Shown in pieces: positions 1 through 6,899 of a stretch of 11,374 bases of DNA (the stretch's first letter is position 1; each line of letters begins with the position of its first letter). The DNA is from Bdellovibrionota bacterium. Its GTDB lineage: Bacteria > Bdellovibrionota > Bacteriovoracia > Bacteriovoracales > Bacteriovoracaceae. The notes under the pieces are model-generated. The model was not told the origin of the DNA, ran no database searches, and saw only the letters and a list, made by a program, of their open reading frames with translations. The position numbers and the translations under genes were made by a program. The stretch is from the NCBI GenBank assembly GCA_030836365.1, contig JAURQB010000136.1, positions 1 to 11,374 on the forward strand, given 5' to 3'.

Positions 1-2
1 AG

Positions 3-620
3 ATGGCCGAGGATGAGCGTTTTTATCGCTACGGAAGATTCTTTAGCTTTGAGCTCGGAATCGGACAAACCACCTATGATGGCAATAGAGGCAGCATTTA
101 CTTAGATGACCCGCCAAGTTTTGCCCTTCAATTAAACTACTTCATGAATTTTCGTGTGAGCGTCGGGATTGGGTTTGAGTTCTCTAAGCATCACTTTTCT
201 TTCACTGAAGCCGTCGGAAGTTTTCCGAGCGCTCCTGGCTTAATTAGCGTTGGTGCTCTTCGCACCTTCTTTGGCTATCGATACTATATAGATACATCAA
301 ATTTAAGCACGGCCATCACTTATTCAAACCCGTACTTCACCGGAAGAATTGAATACTGGTACATGACAAATAAATTTGAAAACCAGACAGGCCTCGCCAA
401 TGATACTGGCGGTGGTTTAGGCTTTGGCACGGGTTTTGGGTTAGAGTTTCCTCTCGAAATAAAAAAGACTTATATTGGCGTCGAATTTTTATTTCACACA
501 GTGGATTTTCATGACAAATTTACCAATAAATACATGCGACTCCCAGATGGAAATCAGGGAGTCAATGATCTTTCAGGAAACAGTTATTCAACAAAAATTT
601 TCTATGTTCTGAACTGGTAA
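3..620 (+). CDS. Probable outer-membrane beta-barrel protein, 5' end outside the window
   Basis: The reading frame is open from the first complete codon at base 3 to the TAA at 618-620, giving 205 residues. No signal peptide is visible, so the ATG at base 3 is probably internal and the true start lies upstream. The sequence is a run of short alternating hydrophobic/polar strands rich in Gly, Phe and Tyr (for example FSFELGIG, VSVGIGFEF, GLGFGTGFGLEF, IGVEFLFHTVDF) separated by polar turns, and it ends in aromatic FYVLNW. That is the usual look of a small outer-membrane barrel with a C-terminal aromatic beta-signal. It resembles the general outer-membrane beta-barrel families of myxobacteria and bdellovibrios, but I cannot name a family. 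It is convergent with der, whose stop lies 24 bases away, and I see no hairpin terminator between them. Function unknown. Confidence 0.7.
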   Translation: MAEDERFYRYGRFFSFELGIGQTTYDGNRGSIYLDDPPSFALQLNYFMNFRVSVGIGFEFSKHHFSFTEAVGSFPSAPGLISVGALRTFFGYRYYIDTSNLSTAITYSNPYFTGRIEYWYMTNKFENQTGLANDTGGGLGFGTGFGLEFPLEIKKTYIGVEFLFHTVDFHDKFTNKYMRLPDGNQGVNDLSGNSYSTKIFYVLNW

Positions 621-644
621 AAACCTCGTTCACCTCAGTAATTT

Positions 645-2306
645 TTATACCGAAATATCTTTTTGCTCTTTTTTCTTACGCGCTTTGTTTTCATCATCCG
701 TTCTAAAAATAATATGAACAGGAGTGTTGTAAAATTCAAAGTGCGCCCGCAACCCGTTTTTTAAGTACTTTTTAAAGTTCTCTGGAAGAGACTTCGACCT
801 GTTGGTGAAAAGGATAAAAGTCGGCGGTGAAGTTTTAACCATGGAAGCATATTTAACTCTAAACTTAGTTCCCGTTTTTTTATTCATCAAAAGAGGATTT
901 CTTTCAATCAATTCTTCAACAACTCTATTTAATTCTGCTGTCGATACAGGTCTATTACGTACTAGAATCGTCTTCTTAATACTTTCTTTTAGCTTTTTAA
1001 TATGCTTTTTATATTTTGCTGAAATTAAAATAACATCACAATAGTTAAGCCAAGGAATTTTCGCGCGTAAATCAAGAAGCCATTCTTTTCTCGCTTTTTG
1101 ATCTATTTTTAAATTCTCTGGAAGTTGGTCAATTTTATTGAGCACAACGATAACAGATTTACCTTTCTCTAAAGCAATATCAATCAACCGACGGTCTTGA
1201 TGACCTATACCTTTCGTTACATCAACGAGGTGAACAACAATTTCACAGTTACTAATACTACGAAGTGCGCGAAATACCGATTGAGATTCGACGACCTCTT
1301 TAACCGAGCTTTGCTTCCTAATACCTGCTGTATCAACGATTTGAATACTACGCCAGTAACTTTTTTCAGTGACTACTTCAGGCTCACTATCTCCCTCTGT
1401 TTCACTTTTCTCACTCAACATTTCTTTAAGTTCTGCTTCGAGTGTTTCAAAAGGTGATGGGCCTTGCTCTCTTACTTCTTTTTCGTGTTTTGGTTTTGGT
1501 GCTGGCCGCTCATATTTATCAACCTCGGCACCAAAGTATAAATCGAAATAAGCTTCGATTGGATCAACGGTTGTCCCCGCTACATCACTAACAAGTGCTC
1601 GTTCAGTTCCCACAAGTAAATTCAAAAGTGTTGATTTACCAGCATTAGGCGCACCAACGATAGCGACTTTACTGATAACATCTTCTCTAGGAACAATACC
1701 TTTTTGAATTGATAATGCTCTTGATTGCTTATTAACAAAAAACTGCGCTTCCTCTTGAATTTTCTCACGTAGCGTTTCGACGCCAAGGCCATGGGCCGCA
1801 GAAATCGTAAACATGTCATCATCGTTTAAACCCAATGAATAAAATTGAGGAACTTCGTTTTCTAAGTGATGGCCATCATATTTATTTAATACAACAAAGA
1901 AATTTTTCTTTTTTGCGCGAATATAATTTGCAATAGACTCATCAAATGGAAGAAGCCCTTCTCTGACGTCACATACTAATAAAACCAAATCGGACTCTTC
2001 AATCGCTAGTTGAGCATGATCTGTCATAAGGTTAAAAAACTTATCCGCAGCGGTACTATCTTGGTCAAGGTCAACACCTTCTGGATAAAATCCACCGGTG
2101 TCAATAAGAACTCCTTCTGGAATATAGCGAGAAGAGTCTTTTTCATCATGCTCAAAATTTAAAACCGCATAGTGACGATCTCTTGTCACTCCCGGCATGT
2201 CGTGTGTAATTGCCCGCGTTGATTTATGAAGTAATCGGTTAAACAAACTCGATTTTCCCACATTAGGCCGGCCAATTAATGAAATAATAAATGATTTTTT
2301 TTCCAT
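645..2306 (-). CDS. der: Ribosome-assembly GTPase Der (EngA) with an enlarged second G domain
   Basis: Der is a tandem-GTPase factor for 50S subunit maturation in the cytoplasm. The protein has 553 residues counted from ATG 2306. G domain 1 shows GRPNVGKS (12-19), DTGG (69-72), NKYD (141-144) and SAA (169-171). G domain 2 shows GAPNAGKS (218-225), GTT (244-246), DTAG (325-328), NKID (390-393) and SAK (429-431). A KH-like C-terminal domain follows, with the typical PPTFILF (494-500) and TPVHIIFR (528-535). Family members are usually about 440-490 residues; the excess is a charged insertion at about 258-317 between GTT and DTAG of domain 2. The chosen ATG has GGAG nine bases upstream and lies 2 bases after the era stop. 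An in-frame TTG at 2321 would overlap era and has no better ribosome site. Last gene of the rnc-era-der run. Confidence 0.96.
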   Translation of the reverse strand: MEKKSFIISLIGRPNVGKSSLFNRLLHKSTRAITHDMPGVTRDRHYAVLNFEHDEKDSSRYIPEGVLIDTGGFYPEGVDLDQDSTAADKFFNLMTDHAQLAIEESDLVLLVCDVREGLLPFDESIANYIRAKKKNFFVVLNKYDGHHLENEVPQFYSLGLNDDDMFTISAAHGLGVETLREKIQEEAQFFVNKQSRALSIQKGIVPREDVISKVAIVGAPNAGKSTLLNLLVGTERALVSDVAGTTVDPIEAYFDLYFGAEVDKYERPAPKPKHEKEVREQGPSPFETLEAELKEMLSEKSETEGDSEPEVVTEKSYWRSIQIVDTAGIRKQSSVKEVVESQSVFRALRSISNCEIVVHLVDVTKGIGHQDRRLIDIALEKGKSVIVVLNKIDQLPENLKIDQKARKEWLLDLRAKIPWLNYCDVILISAKYKKHIKKLKESIKKTILVRNRPVSTAELNRVVEELIERNPLLMNKKTGTKFRVKYASMVKTSPPTFILFTNRSKSLPENFKKYLKNGLRAHFEFYNTPVHIIFRTDDENKARKKKEQKDISV

Positions 2307-2308
2307 TA

Positions 2309-3277
2309 CTATTTTCTCCAAACTCGTGCAGAATTTTCTGCTCGTGGAAGTCCTATTTCTTCAAGAACAAAATTATTTTTAAACCACTTTCCAGAAACTT
2401 TTACATGAAGGTTAAGTGATACTTGCTCTCCTAAAAGAGCTTCGATGGATTGACGAGCACGCGTTCCAATTTCTTTAATCATTTCACCACCTTTTCCAAC
2501 AACAATCGCTCTCTGAGACGGGCGATTAACAAGTATAGATGCCGAAATTCGTGCCGCAATTTTTGATTCTGGATCTGTCTTTTTCACATTTTCATAATCT
2601 TCTATGACAACTGCGACTTCATAAGGAATCTCTTCCTTTAAAAGTACAAATGCTTGCTTCCTAATATATTCACAAACAAAAAATCTCATATTTTTGTTAG
2701 ACATTTGCCCACGAGTATAAAGATGCGGAGATGATGGAGCAGTATCACAAATATCACCAGTTAATAGATGTACGCCGTCACCACTTTCACTACTAAGAAC
2801 AAAATGCTTTTCAATTGTAGGTATGACTTCTTTAGCCGCAGCTAAAAAATTAGAAAAATCTAATTCTTCTGCACCTTTAATTAAATCACTTTTAGTAAAT
2901 ACAATCCAAGTTCTTTTCAAATTATTACCAATATGAAAAATAAAATTATCAAGTTGTTTTTTTAAATCTCGAGAAAGATCAAGTAAAAGAAGATTAATGT
3001 CCGCACCATCACTTCCCTCTTTTGCCTGTTGATTCATTCTTTTATTTAACTCTTGGGAAGATTTATGAAGACCCGGAGTATCAACAAGAATAATCTCTGT
3101 TCGATCTACTGTGAACACACAATGAAATCTATTTCTTGTTGTTTGTTCTTTGTTTGTGACAATACTTAAATCAGATCCAACAAGGTAATTGATCAATGAT
3201 GATTTTCCCACATTAGGAGCTCCTAAAACAGAAAGCATGATTGACTTGTTCAATGGGTGTTGATGTTCAATTAACAT
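2309..3277 (-). CDS. era: GTPase Era, 16S rRNA-binding ribosome-assembly factor
   Basis: Era binds the 3' end of 16S rRNA and checks 30S subunit maturation in the cytoplasm. The 322-residue protein has an N-terminal G domain with GAPNVGKS (19-26), TTRNR (46-50), DTPG (66-69) and TKSD (128-131), then a C-terminal KH domain with the family stretch RPSQRAIVVGKGG (252-264) and MIKEIG (266-271). Length is slightly above the usual about 300, from an N-terminal tail of some 13 residues. The fourth GTPase motif is TKSD rather than NKxD; Thr is found here in other GTPases such as Rho/Rac, so binding is probably kept. ATG 3277 has AAAGGA about eight bases upstream. Era follows rnc by 19 bases and precedes der by 2, the common rnc-era pairing with der added. 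Confidence 0.97.
   Translation of the reverse strand: MLIEHQHPLNKSIMLSVLGAPNVGKSSLINYLVGSDLSIVTNKEQTTRNRFHCVFTVDRTEIILVDTPGLHKSSQELNKRMNQQAKEGSDGADINLLLLDLSRDLKKQLDNFIFHIGNNLKRTWIVFTKSDLIKGAEELDFSNFLAAAKEVIPTIEKHFVLSSESGDGVHLLTGDICDTAPSSPHLYTRGQMSNKNMRFFVCEYIRKQAFVLLKEEIPYEVAVVIEDYENVKKTDPESKIAARISASILVNRPSQRAIVVGKGGEMIKEIGTRARQSIEALLGEQVSLNLHVKVSGKWFKNNFVLEEIGLPRAENSARVWRK
2316..2319 (-). promoter_or_regulatory. Shine-Dalgarno of der, deciding its start
   Basis: GGAG on the minus strand lies inside the last codons of era, nine bases before ATG 2306. It supports that ATG over the in-frame TTG at 2321, which immediately precedes this GGAG and so cannot use it. The location implies translation of der follows closely on termination at the era stop. 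Confidence 0.7.
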
Positions 3278-3296
3278 AAAATTGTTCCTTTACCTT

Positions 3297-4145
3297 TTAT
3301 TGGGTTAATTTGCTTAATGCGATTTTTGCCGCATTTATTTGCGCTTGTTTTTTACTTTTATTTATTGATTTACCTAATATTTTATCTTCTGAGGCGACAG
3401 TGACTAAAAACTCTCCTGAATCCAATTCAATGTCTGTGTAGCGAGGAAGACATTTACGACTTTTCATTAAAAGCTCTTGTAATCTTCCTTTAAAATTTTT
3501 TCCTTCGACCCGAGCGACTGAAATAAATTGTTCGCCTTCTACTTCTTGATACCTGCTAAATATTTTATTCAGATACTCTTTCGATTTTTCTAGGCCATAA
3601 GTTTCGTAAACGGCCCCTAAGACCGACTCAAAAATATCCGCAAGAATAGAATCTTTTTCATAAATCTTTTGTAAATACTCACCTCTTCCCAACATGACGA
3701 AATGAGAAAGTCCAATGATCTTGGCCAACTTTGAAATTTCAACTTTACTAACGAACTGGCCTCTCAGTTTTGACAATACTCCTTCGTTTAGTGAAGGAAA
3801 ATCCCTGAACAGCTTTTCAGTGATGATCAATTCTAAAACACTATCTCCTAACAACTCTAATCGCTCATAACTGCAAAAACAGTCAGGTGCATTTTCCCCC
3901 AGACTTGTACGATATTCATTAATAAAGCTGCTATGTGATAATGCATTAAAAACCAAAATAGGTTTGATCAAATTTATTTCAAAGTAATCAAGGTAGGATT
4001 GGAAAATAGGATCGGTTTGAAGAAGATGATGAACATTTGCCTCTAGATTTTCAGTACTTATGAATTCAATTTCATTATTGGCCAGTCGCTTAGATACCAC
4101 GCCAGGCATTATCGAATTGAATAAATCTACAGAGGTCGTCTTCAT
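3297..4145 (-). CDS. rnc: Ribonuclease III
   Basis: RNase III cleaves double-stranded RNA, including the rRNA precursor, as a Mg2+-dependent dimer in the cytoplasm. The 282-residue protein contains the signature ERLELLGDS (94-102). Comparison with E. coli residues E38, E41, D45, E65, D114 and E117 gives E94, E97, D101, E121, D170 and E173, so all the catalytic acids are present (E121 in LNEG; D170 and E173 in ILADIFES). A double-stranded RNA-binding domain spans about 214-281, from GKNFKGRLQELL to SKKQAQINAAKIALSKL. Typical enzymes are about 225-230 residues; the extra length is mainly an N-terminal extension of about 50 residues before IKPILVFNALSHSSF. ATG 4145 overlaps the TGA of the upstream small ORF as ATGA, with GGTG a few bases upstream. 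It is followed by era. Confidence 0.97.
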   Translation of the reverse strand: MKTTSVDLFNSIMPGVVSKRLANNEIEFISTENLEANVHHLLQTDPIFQSYLDYFEINLIKPILVFNALSHSSFINEYRTSLGENAPDCFCSYERLELLGDSVLELIITEKLFRDFPSLNEGVLSKLRGQFVSKVEISKLAKIIGLSHFVMLGRGEYLQKIYEKDSILADIFESVLGAVYETYGLEKSKEYLNKIFSRYQEVEGEQFISVARVEGKNFKGRLQELLMKSRKCLPRYTDIELDSGEFLVTVASEDKILGKSINKSKKQAQINAAKIALSKLTQ

Positions 4146-4360
4146 CTTTTCACCGTTATAAGAATATAATGCGTATCTAGCACACTTACCTCAAAAGAAT
4201 CAATCACCATGGGATTTTTTCCATTGTTTAATTTCGTTGGATTGATTAGAATTCTGGCTCTTTCACCAAGGGATAGGGATTTTTTAGATGGAATTGACAC
4301 CAAATATGCAGGCTCAGCCTTCCGTTCAACAATATCAATCACTTGGCCAGATTTGGCCAA
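4142..4360 (-). CDS. Small unrecognised ORF translationally overlapping rnc
   Basis: The frame runs from a TTG at 4360 (the first possible start after an in-frame TAG at 4370-4372) to a TGA that overlaps the rnc ATG as ATGA. Up to 72 residues result; later TTG or GTG codons at 4303 and 4300 would give about 52. No start has a strong ribosome site. The C-terminal half (GERARILINPTKL, PMVIDSFEVSVLDTHYILITVKR) has the alternating pattern of beta strands, and codon choice looks like that of its neighbours. The overlap with rnc argues for a real gene or a coupling leader peptide. Against it, 73 bases are antisense to the start of the recombinase gene. I recognise no family. A candidate promoter lies upstream at 4412-4440. 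Confidence 0.4.
   Translation of the reverse strand: MAKSGQVIDIVERKAEPAYLVSIPSKKSLSLGERARILINPTKLNNGKNPMVIDSFEVSVLDTHYILITVKR
4224..4252 (+). promoter_or_regulatory. Candidate promoter of the recombinase-like gene
   Basis: TTGTTT (4224-4229) is spaced 17 bases from TAGAAT (4247-4252, 5 of 6 bases of the -10 consensus). Transcription would start near 4259, leaving a short leader carrying the AAGGGATAGGGAT ribosome-binding stretch (4268-4280) before ATG 4288. The whole site lies inside the small minus-strand ORF upstream of rnc. The -35 element is weak. Confidence 0.35.
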
Positions 4361-5277
4361 ATTTCTACACTAAACTTAAATCACAAGGAAAGAGTGAAAA
4401 TACGCTAAAAAATTATAAAACTGATATGGATTGCTTTAAAAACTATCTTATCGAGAAACAAGGACATGACAGTATTACAGGCTTGGGCCTTGAGCAAATT
4501 TTAGAATATGGAAAATATCTAGAGAACAAATACTCTTCAAACAACAGTAGAAGAAGACGCGTTCAAACTCTCCGAATATTTTTTGATTTTCTTGTTGAAA
4601 TTTCTATTATGTCATCTAATCCAGTCAGAAAAATTCCAACTTCACCTAAGTTTGTTGATATCCCTCGACCAACCAAGTTTGTTGATGTGAAGACTCTTTG
4701 GCATGCACTCATCACTCCCAATAAAACGGCCGGAAAATTAATTGGGCTCATCCAGGAAAGAAATCGGGTAATCTTTCTTCTCATTTATAACACCGGTTTA
4801 AAAGTTAGTGATTTGGCAAAACTTCAATCAAGCCAACTAACTTTAGGCGCTTCTTCTCGCGTTCTGATTACACCAAACAATAGAGATCCCTACTCAATCC
4901 CATTAAATACACTGACGGCAAAGATCATTAGAAAATATATGATTTCTTTGGAAAAAGAAAAAACGAGATCTCAAATTAATTTTAATGAATTGCTCTTTAA
5001 TGCAAATCCTCACAAAATTCTCTCCGGCGGACTAAGTAGCCGAGGCATAGAAATTTTGATGGAAGATTACCGCAGGAAACTTTCCATTGAAGTGACTCCT
5101 AAGTCTCTTCGACAATCAGCGATCATTAATTGGATTAATCGCGGACACAACGACACAACGGTCAAAGAATGGATGGGCGTCGCACCTAGCTACAGCTTGA
5201 AAAATTATAAAGATGTAAAAAATGAGTACTTTTATAATGATGAAGCGCTTGAAGAAATTTATGAGCATCAAGCCTAG
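4288..5277 (+). CDS. Tyrosine-recombinase-family protein (XerC/XerD-like) with degenerate active site
   Basis: The 329-residue protein has the two-domain layout of XerC/XerD: a SAM-like core-binding domain (about 21-110, GKSENTLKNYKTDMDCFKNYL) and a catalytic-type domain (about 155-315). Landmarks align clearly: LLIYNTGLKVSDLAKL with XerD LYATGLRVSEL, TPKSLRQSAIINWINRG with SPHVLRHAFATHLLNHG, and MGVAPSYSLKNYKDV with LGHSDLSTTQIYTHV. The catalytic R-K-H-R-H-Y set reads K172, about N197, K272, R275, V298 and Y307: only the second Arg and the nucleophilic Tyr remain. It may be inactive, or a structural or DNA-binding relative. ATG 4288 is preceded by AGGG at nine bases; ATG 4306 is the only near alternative. 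The 5' end overlaps the ORF upstream of rnc, and its stop shares CTAG with the convergent gene. No att-like repeats were seen next to it. Confidence 0.85.
   Translation: MELTPNMQAQPSVQQYQSLGQIWPNFYTKLKSQGKSENTLKNYKTDMDCFKNYLIEKQGHDSITGLGLEQILEYGKYLENKYSSNNSRRRRVQTLRIFFDFLVEISIMSSNPVRKIPTSPKFVDIPRPTKFVDVKTLWHALITPNKTAGKLIGLIQERNRVIFLLIYNTGLKVSDLAKLQSSQLTLGASSRVLITPNNRDPYSIPLNTLTAKIIRKYMISLEKEKTRSQINFNELLFNANPHKILSGGLSSRGIEILMEDYRRKLSIEVTPKSLRQSAIINWINRGHNDTTVKEWMGVAPSYSLKNYKDVKNEYFYNDEALEEIYEHQA
4343..4360. repeat. Near-perfect 18-base palindrome, operator-like
   Basis: TTGGCCAGATTTGGCCAA matches its own reverse complement at 16 of 18 bases; only the two bases flanking the central AT differ. 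It can also be read as two TTGGCCA units with a 10-base period, one helical turn. It sits between the candidate rnc promoter and rnc and inside both the recombinase gene (codons for LGQIWPN) and the first codons of the small ORF. A regulatory role is unproven. Confidence 0.4.
4412..4440 (-). promoter_or_regulatory. Candidate promoter of the rnc-era-der operon
   Basis: On the minus strand TTTAAA (4435-4440, 4 of 6 bases of the -35 consensus) is followed 17 bases later by a perfect TATAAT (4412-4417). Transcription would begin near 4405, about 45 bases before the small ORF and about 260 before rnc. It lies inside the recombinase coding region, so AT-rich codons could mimic it. No other good promoter was seen between here and rnc. 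Confidence 0.4.
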
Positions 5278-6059
5278 TAAGTATCATCTTCAAACCTAAA
5301 ACGTCTTTCAAGATCAGGCCAATTTTTGATGTCTTGAGGCCTATTGTTCATTGGCTTCCCGAGATCAAGATCCCGTGCCCAGCGATCTCTCAGCAACTCT
5401 ACACGCTCTAAACGATATACCTCAATATCGTCATCAAGTTTATCCAACCTGAAATTCAATTCTCTTTGTAAATGAATGTAGTCTTTTCTTTTCAAATTCA
5501 ATTCATTAATTTTTTTTAACTTCTGCTCTTGAAGTCGTACTATTTCCTGCTCTATTTTTGCGACTTCTTTTATTTTGTTTTGTTTAAAATTTAATAGAAA
5601 TCCATTTACGTCTTTCAATTGGTCGAGATAATCATTTTTCCGTTTGATTAAAACCTCTCTAAATACACCTGCATCAACAATCCTTTTCGCCAAAATATCA
5701 CTATCAAGCTTCAAAATTGAACCACGTCGAATACCACCGAACTGATTCCAGCACTGTTTTATATTATTAACAGAAAGAACTAAATAGTTATCCTCTACAT
5801 CCCTCACGTATCCAATGCATGGATTCTCATCTAACTTAGAGGCAAGATAAAATTTCGTCACATCACCAGCTTGCAACAATTTGATATTTGGGTTCTCTGT
5901 ATGAATTTTTAAAATATCTCCACGTTGGTTACGATCTGTAATTCGTCCATAAAATTTTGAGTAGTCCTTACTAGGGTCAATTGTATTCTTAGCGACATTA
6001 CCAAAGCTTAGTAATGAGGATAATAGTAAAAGTGATAAGAAAGCTAATTGAAATATCAT
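5274..6059 (-). CDS. Exported coiled-coil protein of unknown function
   Basis: This 261-residue protein starts with a signal peptide: a leucine-rich core at 5-17, then SFG (18-20) as a likely signal peptidase I site. There is no lipobox, so it is probably periplasmic. Residues about 36-125 form a beta-rich globular region (FYGRITDRNQRGDILKIH, IGYVRDVEDNYLVLSV) containing the only two cysteines, C81 and C103, which could form a disulfide. Residues about 138-225 are a long charged helix with heptad-like leucine spacing (IEQEIVRLQEQKLKKINEL), expected to be a coiled coil. A basic/acidic tail follows. I recognise no family. ATG 6059 is the only start that keeps the signal peptide; its ribosome site is poor. 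It is convergent with the recombinase-like gene, the two stops sharing CTAG at 5274-5277, and divergent from the transaldolase gene. Confidence 0.75.
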   Translation of the reverse strand: MIFQLAFLSLLLLSSLLSFGNVAKNTIDPSKDYSKFYGRITDRNQRGDILKIHTENPNIKLLQAGDVTKFYLASKLDENPCIGYVRDVEDNYLVLSVNNIKQCWNQFGGIRRGSILKLDSDILAKRIVDAGVFREVLIKRKNDYLDQLKDVNGFLLNFKQNKIKEVAKIEQEIVRLQEQKLKKINELNLKRKDYIHLQRELNFRLDKLDDDIEVYRLERVELLRDRWARDLDLGKPMNNRPQDIKNWPDLERRFRFEDDTY

Positions 6060-6154
6060 TTACCAAGTATCTCAAAATTAACTCTCCTCTTCCTTGCCGG
6101 GAAAAATATGACATAAAAATGTACAATATCCTCTAATCTGATGAGCATTCTTTT

Positions 6155-6183
6155 TTGACGTTAGGTAAGGCCAAGAGTAGAGT
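6155..6183 (+). promoter_or_regulatory. Candidate promoter of the transaldolase gene
   Basis: TTGACG (6155-6160, 5 of 6 bases of the -35 consensus), a 17-base spacer, then TAGAGT (6178-6183, 4 of 6 bases of the -10 consensus). Transcription would start near 6190, about 19 bases before the start codon. GAAGGATG just upstream of ATG 6209 is a good ribosome site. No equally good promoter was seen for the divergent gene ending at 5274. Confidence 0.5.
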
Positions 6184-6208
6184 TGTGTAAATTTTTGAAG
6201 GATGAGCT

Positions 6209-6853
6209 ATGCAATTTTTTATTGATACTGGTGACATTAAAGAGATAACGGAAGCATCGAAGTGGGGCATTGTAGATGGCGTAACAACAAATCCAAGCTT
6301 AATTGCTTCAACTGGAAGAAAACAAGAGGACGTCATCAAAGAGATTGCTCAAATAATTGATGGCCCTATTTCTGCAGAAGTAATTGCTACAGATAAAGAA
6401 AACATGCTCAAAGAGGCGCAAGAGCTAGTCAAAATCCATGAAAATATTGTTATCAAGCTCCCCCTAACAATGGATGGTATCGCTGCTTGTAAATTTCTCA
6501 CCGACAATAATATTAAAACAAATGTCACTCTCTGTTTTTCGTCTAACCAAGCACTACTAGCAGCAAAAGCTGGCGCCACATATATTTCTCCTTTCATTGG
6601 AAGGCTCGATGATATAGGCCATGATGGAATGGCGCTAATTGAGGAAATTAGAAATGTGTATGATAACTACGGCTACATGACAGAGATCTTGGCCGCATCT
6701 ATCAGACACCCTACTCATGTTCGAGATGCTTCTTTTTTGGGTGCAGATGTAGCGACAATGCCATTTAAAGTGCTAAAAAGTCTTTATGCTCACCCATTAA
6801 CAGAAAATGGACTAGAGAAATTTCTTTCTGACCACCAGAAAGCAAATAAGTAA
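6209..6853 (+). CDS. tal: Transaldolase, TalC/MipB (small) type
   Basis: Transaldolase transfers a dihydroxyacetone unit between sugar phosphates in the non-oxidative pentose phosphate pathway, in the cytoplasm. The 214-residue length is typical of the TalC/fructose-6-phosphate aldolase subfamily. Key positions are D6 (IDTGD), VTTNPS (25-30), the Schiff-base lysine K83 in VIKLPLT, and SPFIGRLDDIG (127-137). Two residues that separate the activities point to transaldolase: E57 (GPISAEVIAT) where E. coli FSA has Gln59, and F129 where FSA has Tyr131. The start has GAAGGATGAGCT directly upstream. The gene stands alone, with a promoter-like site at 6155-6183 and a weak hairpin at 6900-6917 after it. 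Confidence 0.95.
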   Translation: MQFFIDTGDIKEITEASKWGIVDGVTTNPSLIASTGRKQEDVIKEIAQIIDGPISAEVIATDKENMLKEAQELVKIHENIVIKLPLTMDGIAACKFLTDNNIKTNVTLCFSSNQALLAAKAGATYISPFIGRLDDIGHDGMALIEEIRNVYDNYGYMTEILAASIRHPTHVRDASFLGADVATMPFKVLKSLYAHPLTENGLEKFLSDHQKANK

Positions 6854-6899
6854 ACTCCATTTTTCGTTACAGATAAATTTTATTTAATTCTCTATATTT

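Noticed and set aside
621..644. Terminator between the beta-barrel gene and der
   Set aside because: The gap contains only a direct ACCTC/CCTC repeat and no GC-rich inverted repeat followed by T residues.
802..1551. Plus-strand open frames of 60-86 codons across der
   Set aside because: They are opposite-strand shadows of a well-supported gene, with no ribosome sites and no recognisable protein character.
2307..2321. TTG at 2321 as the der start (five extra residues)
   Set aside because: It overlaps era and its own upstream region has no ribosome site, while ATG 2306 has GGAG at nine bases.
4563..4784. Minus-strand 73-codon frame inside the recombinase gene
   Set aside because: It is a shadow of the coding strand; the plus-strand frame has clear family motifs.
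4288..5277. Mobile element or integron around the recombinase-like gene
   Set aside because: No direct or inverted terminal repeats, att-like duplications, cargo genes or tRNA were seen, and its AT-rich codon use looks like that of its neighbours.
6133..6597. Minus-strand frames of 68 and 82 codons over the transaldolase gene and its upstream region
   Set aside because: They overlap the well-supported tal gene or its promoter region; no ribosome site or protein motif supports them.
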